Below, one piece after another: positions 1 through 9,301 of a stretch of DNA of 64,000 bases; the stretch's first letter is position 1; each line of letters starts with the position of its first letter. A program made the translations under genes and the position numbers. The stretch is taken from NCBI RefSeq assembly GCF_003478445.1, contig NZ_QUET01000001.1, positions 124,001 to 188,000 on the forward strand. The letters are read 5' to 3'. Source of the stretch: Roseburia sp. AM59-24XD (GTDB taxonomy: Bacteria > Bacillota > Clostridia > Lachnospirales > Lachnospiraceae). The notes below the pieces were generated by a model. That model did no database searches. It had not been told where the DNA came from and saw nothing but the letters and a program-made list of their open reading frames with translations.

Positions 1-3000
1 TACTTCGTAGATGATAATAAAATTTCTGACCAGATGGTACTTGCAGATATGAAACTGGCAGGCACGATTCCGACGGATGTTGTCCTTTTCAATATTGACT
101 CTAAAAGCGAAGTGAATGGCAAACAGTCTAAGGTTGCTATTGTTTCCGTATTGCAGAATGTGTTCAATGAAATGCAGGGATTTAGTGGCTCTAATCCGTT
201 CCTTGCAGATTTGGAACGCAAATTGACAGAAGAAGGAAAGTACAATTTATTCAAAGAAAAATTTGAAGATAGCTTTGGTTCTGCTTGGGAGGAATCACGT
301 AGCGACTTTGATTTCATTCAGGACGATGTGGTAGAAGTCCTTGATGAGATTGGATTTATGAGCATAGAAGCCGGTAGAAACTGGTGTGAGAAAGCTACTG
401 GAGAATATACATATAAGGTTGAGGATTTCGCCAGACTTGTTAAGAAATATCTTGATAAAAAAGAAAGCAATCATCATATTGTATTCCTGATTGATGAGAT
501 TGGACAGTACATAGGCGATGATTCCAAACTGATGCTGAATCTTCAGACCGTAACAGAAGATTTGGGTACTGCTTGCGGCGGTAAGGCTTGGATTATCGTA
601 ACAAGTCAGCAGGATATTGATTCGATTACAAAAACAAAAGGAAATGACTTCTCAAAGATTCAGGGACGTTTTGATACCAGACTTTCTCTTTCATCAGCTA
701 ATGTTGATGAGGTTATCAAAAAGAGAATCCTTGAAAAGAACGAAGCAGGAAAACAGACACTTACACTGCTTTACGATGATAAGGCGACAGTCATCAAAAA
801 CCTCATTCTGTTTAACGATGGAGTTGAAAAGAAATTATATTCAGACAGAGAAAATTTTGCGGACATCTATCCGTTTATTCCATATCAGTTTAATTTACTT
901 GGAAGTGTGCTGACTTCCATTCGTACTCACGGAGCATCTGGCAAGCATCTGGCAGAAGGCGAGCGTTCTATGCTTGCATTGTTTAAAGAATCTGCCGTAA
1001 AAGTTATGAATGATGAGCCGGGAACGATTGTGCCATTTAATATGTTCTATGACGCCCTTGAGCAATTCCTTGACCATTCTCATAAGGGTGTTATTTCCCG
1101 TGCCTTAGATAATGAGTATCTGAATCCAAATCACGAAAAAGAATGTTTTGATGTTAATGTACTGAAAACACTCTTTATGATTAAGTACGTTAAGGAAATC
1201 AAAGCAAATATTGAGAATATCACAAGTCTTATGGTATCGAATGTAAATGATGACCGTATGGCACTTGCACAGCAGGTAGAGGACGCTTTAAAACGCCTTG
1301 TTCGTCAGACGTTGGTTCAGAAGAACGGGGATATTTATGTATTCCTGACAGATGAGGAGCAGGAAATCAACAGAGCGATTGAATCACAGAACGTGGATTC
1401 CGGAGAAGTCATTGCAAAGGTATCTGAGATGATTTTTGATGGTCTTTACGATGAAAAGAAGTATCGCTATCCGGCATTCAACGGAAGATATGCGTTTGCT
1501 TTTAATCAGGTTGTTGATGATAAACCATATAAGGCAAATCAGAATAATGATATAACATTGAAAATTCTTACTCCGAACAGCGATGAGCGAGCAGATGAAA
1601 CGACAATGAGAATTCTGTCTGGTCAGTCAAGTTGCGTACTTGTAGTATTGCCTGACGACAGAACATTTCTTGATGAAATCCGTTCTGCTTTGCAGATAGA
1701 AAAATTTATCCGCTTTGATGCTACAAATGCAGTTACACAGTTTGAAAGCATTAAGGAAGCTAAGAAAGTGGAAATGCGTGAGAGAAACGGTGCTGCAAAA
1801 CTGTTCCTTTCAGAAAGCTTGAAGAATGCAGAAATCTATGTGAATGGCGATAAAATTCAGAGCGGAGCAAAGGAAATTGCATCCAAGATAAATGAAGCAC
1901 TCGGCAAGTTGGTTTCAACTGTTTATCATAAGTTGTCTTATATTGATGCGGCAATGAGTGAGTCGGATATTCGCACATTATTTAAGAATAATGGACAGCA
2001 GCTTACTCTTGCAGGTACAAATACCGCTAAGAATGAATTGGCTTTGCACGATGTCAATGATTATATTGCTTTGAACACACAGCGTCACATGAAAACTTCT
2101 ATGAAGTCCATTCTGGAACGTTTCTTGAAAGCACCGTATGGTTTTGTAGAAGCTGATGTGCAGTGGCTTGTCGCTAAGCTATTCAAAGATGGCGAAATTG
2201 CAATGTTCGTTAATAACGATGCAGTTACATTGCTTTCAAAGACTCCGGAAGAAATTATCCGCTATTTGACACGCAAAGAGTTTAATGAAAAGCTGATGAC
2301 AGAGAAGCGTGTAAAAGCGAATGAAAAGCAGAAGAAGTCTGTCCGTACAGTAATGAAAGAACTATTCAATGTTACTTCGGCAAGTGATGATGACGATGCG
2401 ATTATGAGAAGTTTTCTTGGTTATGCATCAAATCTGAAGAATGACCTTGAAAAATTGGATATTCACTATGCGACACAGCCTGCATATCCGGGCAAACAGC
2501 TTATTGCTTCTGGTAAAAAGCTGATGGCTGATGTTTTGCAAATGAAATATTCCAATGAGTTCTTCGCAGGCATTGACCATAAGAAAGATGATTTCCTCGA
2601 TTTTGCTGAGGATTATGAGCCTGTTAAAAAGTTCTTTGCAGGAGAACAGAAGGGCATATTTGATAAAGCTCTGAAGCTGATGAAGATTTATGATGACAGT
2701 AAGACATTCATTGTAAATAGTGAGATTGAAGCAGTTGTTGCGGACATCAAGTCTATTTTGAAGAAATCTGTTCCTTATTCAGAAATCTTTAAATTACCGG
2801 AGTTACTGGACACTTTTATCAATCTTTACAGCAAACTCCTTAATGAAATGCAGAAGCCGATAGATAATGCCATTCAAGAAGCAAGACAGCGTGTTTTTGA
2901 AGAATTGCAAGATAAGAAATGCCACGATAAATTGGCTGATAAATATGTAAATCTGTTCAGAGAAATCAGTGACAAGGCAATGAGATGTAACAATGTGGCT

Positions 3001-3321
3001 ACACTGCAAAATATCAAAGTGGAAGCAGACGCACTCAAAGTCCGCTGCTTAAATGAAATTGAAAAAGAAGAAGCGAAAATCATTGCAGAGGAACAGCCTG
3101 TTCACGTTGCAGAAACTGGAAACTATGGTGGAGAAACGATTGCTCCGGCTGCACCTGCTCCAAAGGTAAAGAGAAAGAAAACGGTTAGCATTAAATCTAT
3201 CAACAATGCGACAACTTGGCAGCTTGAGAATGAAGCAGATGTTAAGAAGTATATTGCAGAACTTGAGAAAAAACTGATGAATACTTTGGAAGAAGACACG
3301 ATTATCAACATTGAGTTCTAA
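1..3321 (+). CDS. brxC: BREX system P-loop protein BrxC, 5'-truncated by the window edge
   Basis: The reading frame is open from base 1, so the N-terminus with the Walker A loop lies upstream of the window. The visible part is about 1,106 residues, and full-length BrxC is usually about 1,200. A Walker B-like stretch, HHIVFLIDEIGQYIGDD, lies near residues 159-175. BrxC/PglY is the large ATPase of type 1 BREX, which lets the cell methylate its own DNA and block phage replication. The identity is supported by family resemblance and by pglX, pglZ and brxL downstream in the same direction. brxA and brxB would be expected just upstream. The C-terminal tail is Ala/Pro/Lys-rich. Confidence 0.93.
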   Translation, partial: YFVDDNKISDQMVLADMKLAGTIPTDVVLFNIDSKSEVNGKQSKVAIVSVLQNVFNEMQGFSGSNPFLADLERKLTEEGKYNLFKEKFEDSFGSAWEESRSDFDFIQDDVVEVLDEIGFMSIEAGRNWCEKATGEYTYKVEDFARLVKKYLDKKESNHHIVFLIDEIGQYIGDDSKLMLNLQTVTEDLGTACGGKAWIIVTSQQDIDSITKTKGNDFSKIQGRFDTRLSLSSANVDEVIKKRILEKNEAGKQTLTLLYDDKATVIKNLILFNDGVEKKLYSDRENFADIYPFIPYQFNLLGSVLTSIRTHGASGKHLAEGERSMLALFKESAVKVMNDEPGTIVPFNMFYDALEQFLDHSHKGVISRALDNEYLNPNHEKECFDVNVLKTLFMIKYVKEIKANIENITSLMVSNVNDDRMALAQQVEDALKRLVRQTLVQKNGDIYVFLTDEEQEINRAIESQNVDSGEVIAKVSEMIFDGLYDEKKYRYPAFNGRYAFAFNQVVDDKPYKANQNNDITLKILTPNSDERADETTMRILSGQSSCVLVVLPDDRTFLDEIRSALQIEKFIRFDATNAVTQFESIKEAKKVEMRERNGAAKLFLSESLKNAEIYVNGDKIQSGAKEIASKINEALGKLVSTVYHKLSYIDAAMSESDIRTLFKNNGQQLTLAGTNTAKNELALHDVNDYIALNTQRHMKTSMKSILERFLKAPYGFVEADVQWLVAKLFKDGEIAMFVNNDAVTLLSKTPEEIIRYLTRKEFNEKLMTEKRVKANEKQKKSVRTVMKELFNVTSASDDDDAIMRSFLGYASNLKNDLEKLDIHYATQPAYPGKQLIASGKKLMADVLQMKYSNEFFAGIDHKKDDFLDFAEDYEPVKKFFAGEQKGIFDKALKLMKIYDDSKTFIVNSEIEAVVADIKSILKKSVPYSEIFKLPELLDTFINLYSKLLNEMQKPIDNAIQEARQRVFEELQDKKCHDKLADKYVNLFREISDKAMRCNNVATLQNIKVEADALKVRCLNEIEKEEAKIIAEEQPVHVAETGNYGGETIAPAAPAPKVKRKKTVSIKSINNATTWQLENEADVKKYIAELEKKLMNTLEEDTIINIEF

Positions 3322-3341
3322 GAGATTGGGAGGTGTATGCC

Positions 3342-3809
3342 TTGTCAACAGAAAATTTTACAATATCTATTCAGGGAGATAGCGAAGGATATGTGACTTT
3401 TGAATGCCCATACTGCAATTCAGAATTTAAGTTGCAAGCCGGAGAATATCAAAATGACGACGAGCCTTTTGAAGAATTATTTTGCCCTTATTGTGGTCTG
3501 GCGAAAGAAAAGAATGAATTTTTATCATCAGATGTAATCGAGCAGGCACAGGCAATCGCTTATAACTATATGGTAGAAGAATTGAACAAGACCTTTAAGA
3601 AAATGCAAAGGTCGGTTAATCGTTCTAAAGGTTTGATAAAGATAAAAATGGATTATAAGCCATTGAAAAAGGTTGCAACGAAAGAATTAAAGGATAAGGA
3701 TACCACAGAAACAGAGTTTAAGTGTTCCTGTTGTGGTCGCAGAGTAAAGGTACTTTATTGTGCAGGAGCAGCAAAGGTGTTTTGTCCGTATTGTGGGGTG
3801 GATATATGA
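3342..3809 (+). CDS. Double zinc-ribbon protein in the BREX operon
   Basis: Small protein of about 155 residues. It has an N-terminal zinc-ribbon pair (CPYCNSEF, then CPYCGLA), a charged helical middle and a C-terminal pair (CSCCGRR, then CPYCGVDI). I place the start at TTG 3342 because GGGAGG at 3328-3333 sits eight bases upstream; the GTG at 3333 is inside that ribosome binding site. It starts 20 bases after brxC and its stop overlaps the next ATG (ATGA), so the two are probably translationally coupled. It is not one of the six canonical BREX genes. Zinc ribbons often bind nucleic acid or protein; the function here is unknown. Confidence 0.8.
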   Translation: MSTENFTISIQGDSEGYVTFECPYCNSEFKLQAGEYQNDDEPFEELFCPYCGLAKEKNEFLSSDVIEQAQAIAYNYMVEELNKTFKKMQRSVNRSKGLIKIKMDYKPLKKVATKELKDKDTTETEFKCSCCGRRVKVLYCAGAAKVFCPYCGVDI

Positions 3810-4645
3810 ACAGATTAGAATTAAGAAAACTGAGTTTAGAATTTCGCAGATTATCAAGCAATTTGCTTAATAGCACAGATGACACGGCGGATATAAATCT
3901 TTCTCGATTCCTCAAATTTATAGATGGAAACGAGTTAATATCTGGAATCATTCAGGATAAAATATCAGGTGTCGATTATGATTTTAAAGAATGCTATGAT
4001 ATTGGCTCTGATGATTGGGCTGATTATACTCCGCCAGTAGATGAAGCCTGCCATATAAAGGCACAGTATGATTATTTGAATTTTATAAATAATGAGAATA
4101 CAGTTAATGTCAGAAGTCAGGCTATGAATTATTGTTGGTCTGATAAGAAAATAAATACAATTATACAAAATTTTCTTGATATGGCATTTAAGCCACTTAT
4201 AGATTTTATTAACGACCAACTTTCGATGGAAATGATTGTTTATGATGAGGAGGCAAAAGCTATGGGCGGAAATACATATATTCAGAATATTGAAACTGTC
4301 AATGGCTCTGCGAGTCAGCAGAACAGTGGCGTGATAAATACTTATAACACTACAAATGATACAAGTTCTATGCTTGATTTGATTGATAAATTATTGGCTT
4401 CATTACCTGAGATACAAGGTGTTGATGCAGAAGAAATTGAGAATGTAAAAGATGATTTGGAAATGGTTCAGGAACAGTTGAAAACCGATAATCCGAAAAA
4501 GAACCGTATAGGAAAAGCTCTTGTAGGTATCAAAAAGTTTGCAGGCGATTTTTCTATGAAACTTGCAGTAACACTTGCTGCCGGAGCAGTTACCGGAGCA
4601 GATTGGGGTATGTTACTGCAACAGCTTGAAAACTTTATTAGATAA
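3806..4645 (+). CDS. Unknown BREX-island protein coupled to the zinc-ribbon gene
   Basis: A 279-residue protein that I do not recognise. It starts at ATG 3806, overlapping the previous stop codon by four bases. Residues 1-150 are acidic and probably helical (it begins MNRLELRKLSLEFRRLSSN). A short Asn/Gly/Thr-rich linker follows (around residues 153-185, including GVINTYNTTND). The C-terminus is a set of amphipathic helices with a Gly/Ala-rich segment (LAAGAVTGADWG), which could touch a membrane or form a bundle. No catalytic motif is evident. Its place between brxC and pglX suggests a BREX accessory, sensor or effector role, but this is inference only. Confidence 0.75.
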   Translation: MNRLELRKLSLEFRRLSSNLLNSTDDTADINLSRFLKFIDGNELISGIIQDKISGVDYDFKECYDIGSDDWADYTPPVDEACHIKAQYDYLNFINNENTVNVRSQAMNYCWSDKKINTIIQNFLDMAFKPLIDFINDQLSMEMIVYDEEAKAMGGNTYIQNIETVNGSASQQNSGVINTYNTTNDTSSMLDLIDKLLASLPEIQGVDAEEIENVKDDLEMVQEQLKTDNPKKNRIGKALVGIKKFAGDFSMKLAVTLAAGAVTGADWGMLLQQLENFIR

Positions 4646-4662
4646 GAGATGGAGAAAGCAAG

Positions 4663-7600
4663 ATGAATAAAACAGCAATAAAAAATTTTTCTGTATGGGC
4701 AAGGGAAAAACTTATATCAGATATCATCTATAAGGCAAGTATGATTGGTATCACGGAAGATGGAATTGCAGATGAGTTACCTCAGTCAACAAATGACTTG
4801 CATTTTTTTGATATTGGAACGAAGAATTATGCTGAGGTTTCTGGCAAAGAAATTGAACAACGTGATGCATTAGTTAGTGCAATTAAGAAAAAAGAAAGAG
4901 ACATTCAAAATTATAAAGAAGCATTTAGATATCTGATTGAAGAAGTTGCATATACTTGGTTCAATCGTCTAATTGCGATTCGTTTTATGGAAGTAAATGA
5001 TTATTTGCCTTCCGGTGTTCGTGTGCTTTCTTCTGAAAATAAAGCAAAAAAAGAGCCTGATTTGGTAACGGCACCGTTTGATACCGATTTGGAATTTACA
5101 TCATCTGAACAGGATAAAATAATCCAACTGAAAGACGATAATGAATTAGATGAGTTGTTCCGTATTCTTTTCATTAAGCAGTGCAATAAACTTCACGATA
5201 TTTTACCTGATTTATTTGAAAAGACAGATGATTACTCAGAACTATTGCTTACAATTCCGTTCACAGACCCAGATGGAATTATATATCATCTTGTGAACGA
5301 TATTGAAGAAGTTGATTTCCGCATTAACGATGAAATGTATACCGATGATGGAAAAATAAAAGCTGATGGTCAGGTCGAAATTATTGGTTGGTTGTATCAA
5401 TATTATAATATTGAACCAAAAGCAGCAGTTTTTGGACGAGCAAGCGGCAAGAAAATATCGAAAGAAGAAATTCCGGCAGCAACACAGCTTTTTACACCGG
5501 ATTGGATTGTTCGTTATATGGTTGAAAATTCATTGGGTAGAATTTGGATAGAGGGGCATCCAGATAATTCTTTGAAAGATACTTGGAAATATTATATTGA
5601 TGAAGCAGAGCAAGAACCTGATGTTGTAGCTAAACTTGAAGAAATTAAATCAACATATAAGGAGTTAGCACCGGAAAGCATTAAGATAATAGACCCGTGT
5701 ATGGGTAGTGGTCATATTCTTGTGTATGCTTTTGATGTACTTATGCAGATATATGAGAGCTATGGATATACGCAGAGAGATGCTGCACGTAGTATATTGA
5801 AAAATAATATTTTTGGTCTTGATATTGATAAACGTGCATATCAGCTTGCTTATTTTTCAATAATGATGAAAGCTCGTTATTATAATCGAAGAATTTTAAC
5901 TGAGGGAATAGAACCGAACTTATGCTTTGTTCAAAATAGTACGTCGTTGTCAGAGTCTGCACTTGAGAAAATGGGGGACTGCAAAAATATTACCCAACAG
6001 CTTATTTCTGATTTTAAGTATGCAGCCGAATATGGAAGTGTAATGACAGGTTCTTTGTCGGAAGATGATTTAAAAATAATAAGCAACCAAGTTGGTTATA
6101 TAGAAGAACACAAGAATGATGGCAACTTAATTGATATTATGAATTGCAATGAGGTTATTTCAAACCTTGCACCGTTGTTAAAACAGGCGATTATGCTTAC
6201 ACAGAAATATGATATTGTTGTTACAAATCCACCGTATATGCCGGTAAGCAATGCGGAAACGAGATTGAATGACTATGTTAAGAAAAAATATCCTGACAGT
6301 AAAACGGACTTATTTGCAGTATTTATTGAACGATGCAAGGAAATGTTGAAAGTAAACGGATACCAAGCAATGATAACAATGCATTCTTGGTTATTTATTT
6401 CCTCTTATGAGAAGTTACGTAAGAAAATATTATTGTCTGACATAATTAGTATGGCACATCTTGGAGCAAGGGCATTTGATGAGATAGCAGGCGAAGTTGT
6501 TCAAACTACAAGTTTTGTTATGAGAAAAAGTTATCTCGAAGAGTATAAAGGAACATATTGTAGATTGATAGAACCAACGTCTGAAAAAGGTAAAGCAGAT
6601 GAATTTTTGGCTGAGAATAATCGTTATTATGCTAAACAAAAGGATTTTGAGAAAATACCGGGAATGCCAATTTCTTATTGGGTTAGTAAACAGATAATTA
6701 AAGCGTTTGATAAATATCCTTCCTTGGGAGAAATGGCATTAGCAAGAAATGGAATGAAGACAGGAGATAACAATCAATTTGTTCGTTTATGGTGGGAAGT
6801 CGCAGATAGCAAATTTAATTCAAAAGCGAATTCTACTAATGAAGCCGTGCAATCAGGAGCAAAATGGTTCCCATATAACAAGGGTGGAGAATATCGCAAA
6901 TGGTATGGTAATAATGATTGCGTGGTTAATTGGGAGAATGAGGGAGCTTGCGTAATTGGAAAAGCAAAAATTGAAAAACGAAATGTACAGGATTACCCTA
7001 ATAAATTAAAGTTTTTGCCATCTGCAACTTGGTCACTTATTACATCAAAGCCAGCATTTAGATATAAAAAATGCAATATTTCGGATATTGCAGGAATGTC
7101 ATTTTACCCATATGATGATAATCTATATTACTATTTAGGCTTTTGTAATACAATAATTGCTTCTGAAATATTAAAGTTAATAGCTCCTACAATCAATTTT
7201 CAGGCAGGGGATATTTCCAGATTGCCTATAATTATAGAGAATGATAAGAAAGAAATAATTGAAAATTTAGTAAAAATGTGTATTGATATAGCTTCAAAGG
7301 AATGGGATTCTTTTGAAACTTCTTGGGACTTTAAAAAGCATCCATTGGTTTGTTATGAAGCAGATAAGGTGTCAGTAGCTTTTGAGATGTGGACAAAAGA
7401 ATGTGCTGAGCGTTTTATCTGCTTAAAACTAATGAAGAAGAACTTAATCGCATTTTTATTGACATCTACGAATTGCAGGACGAATTGACACCGGAAGTAG
7501 AAGATAAAGATGTTACGGTTCGTCAGGCTGATTTACAGAGAGAGATTAAGAGCTTAATTTCTTATGCAGTTGGCTGTATGTTTGGTCGTTATTCTCTTGA

Positions 7601-8396
7601 ACGTGAGGGGATTGTATATGCAGGTGGAAACTTTGATGATGTTTATTGGAAGTATAAAGGGCAGGCTGCATTAGACAAAAATGGCGAAGCAATAGAAGGC
7701 AGTTATGCTGGTATATCTCTTGCGGATTATCATTATCCTAAATTCCATGATACTGATGATTGGAAAACTGCAACAGAATTATCATTTGAACCTGATGCGG
7801 ATAACTGTATTCCAATTACGGACGAGGAATATTTTGAAGATGATATTGTCGGTCTGTTTTGTGCTTGGCTGAAAAAGGTTTACGGAGAAGATACGCTTGA
7901 AGAAAATCTTGATTTTATTGCGAATGCCCTTGGTAATAAAGGAAAGACAAGCCGTGAAGTAATCAGAAATTATTTCCTGACAGATTTCATCAAAGACCAT
8001 ATTAAGACTTATCAGAAACGCCCGATTTATTGGCTTTTTGATAGTGGTAAGCAGAATGGGTTTAAGGCTCTTGTTTATATGCACCGTTGGAACGCAGACA
8101 CCATTGGTAATGTTCGAGTTGAGTATCTGCATCGTATTCAGCGTGTGTATGAAAAAGAGATTGTCCGTATGCAGGAAATTATAGACAACAGCCATGATAA
8201 CAAGGAAATTTCCAATGCCACAAAGCGTAAGGAAAAACTCCAGAAACAGATTAAGGAAACCAAAGACTATGATGCTAAAATCGCTCACTTAGCTCTTTCC
8301 CGTATCGACATTGACCTTGATGATGGCGTAAAAGTCAATTACGAAAAAGTCCAGACCGCCGATGGAAAGAAAATGCAGATTTTAGTAAAGATATAA
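4663..8396 (+). pseudogene. pglX: BREX adenine-specific DNA methyltransferase PglX, frameshifted
   Basis: PglX is the adenine methylase that marks host DNA in BREX. Frame one (4663-7488) has the SAM-binding motif DPCMGSGH near residue 343 and the catalytic NPPY near residue 521. The conserved C-terminal part continues in another frame to 8396 (it contains [16 protein letters not shown]). The break is at about 7420-7430: TGCTTAAAACT reads into an out-of-frame tail, whereas one extra C (TGCCTT) restores [18 protein letters not shown] and then the downstream frame. The repaired protein would be about 1,244 residues, a normal PglX length. This could be a sequencing error, a true knockout or phase variation. 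The conserved codons on both sides argue that the lesion is recent or artefactual. Confidence 0.9.
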
Positions 8397-8407
8397 GTGA
8401 GGTGGAT

Positions 8408-9289
8408 ATGATGGGTAAATGTGCATTATGTGGCGAAGATAAGGAACTGCAACTTAGCCATATTATTCCTAAATTTATAGGGAAATATCTGAAAAATACT
8501 TCGATAGGCAATATTCGCAGTCACGAAAATCCGAACCGAATTGCTCAGGACATCGAAAAGCATTATATGCTTTGTCACGATTGCGAAGAATTATTTAGTG
8601 CGTCTGAAAGATATTTCGCTAATACTGTCTTTTATCCGTATAAGCGAGATAAACACGAAATCTTTAACTATGACGAAAAACTTTTTTATTTCCTTACATC
8701 GTTATCTTGGCGAAGCCTTTATTTGGATATTGTAAATTTTGTTCGTGAAAAAAGTCTGAAACTGGATGTAATAGAAAGAATGATTGAAGCCGAAGGGATT
8801 ATGAGAGATTTTCTCCTTAGCAAAAGAACGGATTTAAGCAATATTGAACATCATATTTTCTTCTTTGAACGAATAATGAATGTGAACGCACCTGATGATA
8901 ATTTGTTAAAAACAGGACGACCTCATACCACCATTCATCGTTCTTTAACTTCGTATTCTGGCTACTCGGATAATACGATTTATACAATCTCAAATCTTAT
9001 GGGTATTGTTGTAGTTACTCTATACTCAAAAGACGTGGATGAAATATGGAAAAACACACAAGTATTTAATGAAAAAAATATATTGGTAGCAGCAAACCAA
9101 GAAGTACAGAGTAGATTAGGAAATGAATTCGTATTTTGGATGGAACAATGTGAAAAAGATATAAATGTAATCAGCGAAGAAACGGAACAGAAAATATTGA
9201 AAAAGGTAATAGATTTAGGCGACGATATAAAAGAATATGCGATTTATCAGGATATTGTTGATGACAATCAGCTTGAAATTGATTTATAA
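8408..9289 (+). CDS. HNH/treble-clef endonuclease-like protein
   Basis: About 293 residues. The N-terminus has CALCGEDKELQLSHIIPKF and then CHDCEELF near residue 57, the zinc-knuckle plus His pattern of HNH-type nucleases (C-x2-C, SHIIPK, C-x2-C). The rest is helical and unrecognised. Two ATGs in tandem (8408 and 8411) follow GAGG at 8399-8402; either is plausible. It starts right after pglX and ends 12 bases before pglZ, so it belongs to the BREX transcription unit. HNH-like genes are common passengers of defence loci. Whether this one cuts DNA is not shown by the sequence. Confidence 0.75.
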   Translation: MMGKCALCGEDKELQLSHIIPKFIGKYLKNTSIGNIRSHENPNRIAQDIEKHYMLCHDCEELFSASERYFANTVFYPYKRDKHEIFNYDEKLFYFLTSLSWRSLYLDIVNFVREKSLKLDVIERMIEAEGIMRDFLLSKRTDLSNIEHHIFFFERIMNVNAPDDNLLKTGRPHTTIHRSLTSYSGYSDNTIYTISNLMGIVVVTLYSKDVDEIWKNTQVFNEKNILVAANQEVQSRLGNEFVFWMEQCEKDINVISEETEQKILKKVIDLGDDIKEYAIYQDIVDDNQLEIDL

Positions 9290-9301
9290 GGCAGGTCAAA
9301 C

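Noticed and set aside
7415..7435. Programmed -1 frameshift in pglX
   Set aside because: The local TTA AAA CTA lacks the X XXY YYZ pattern, and one restored C explains everything. PglX is not known to be made by frameshifting.
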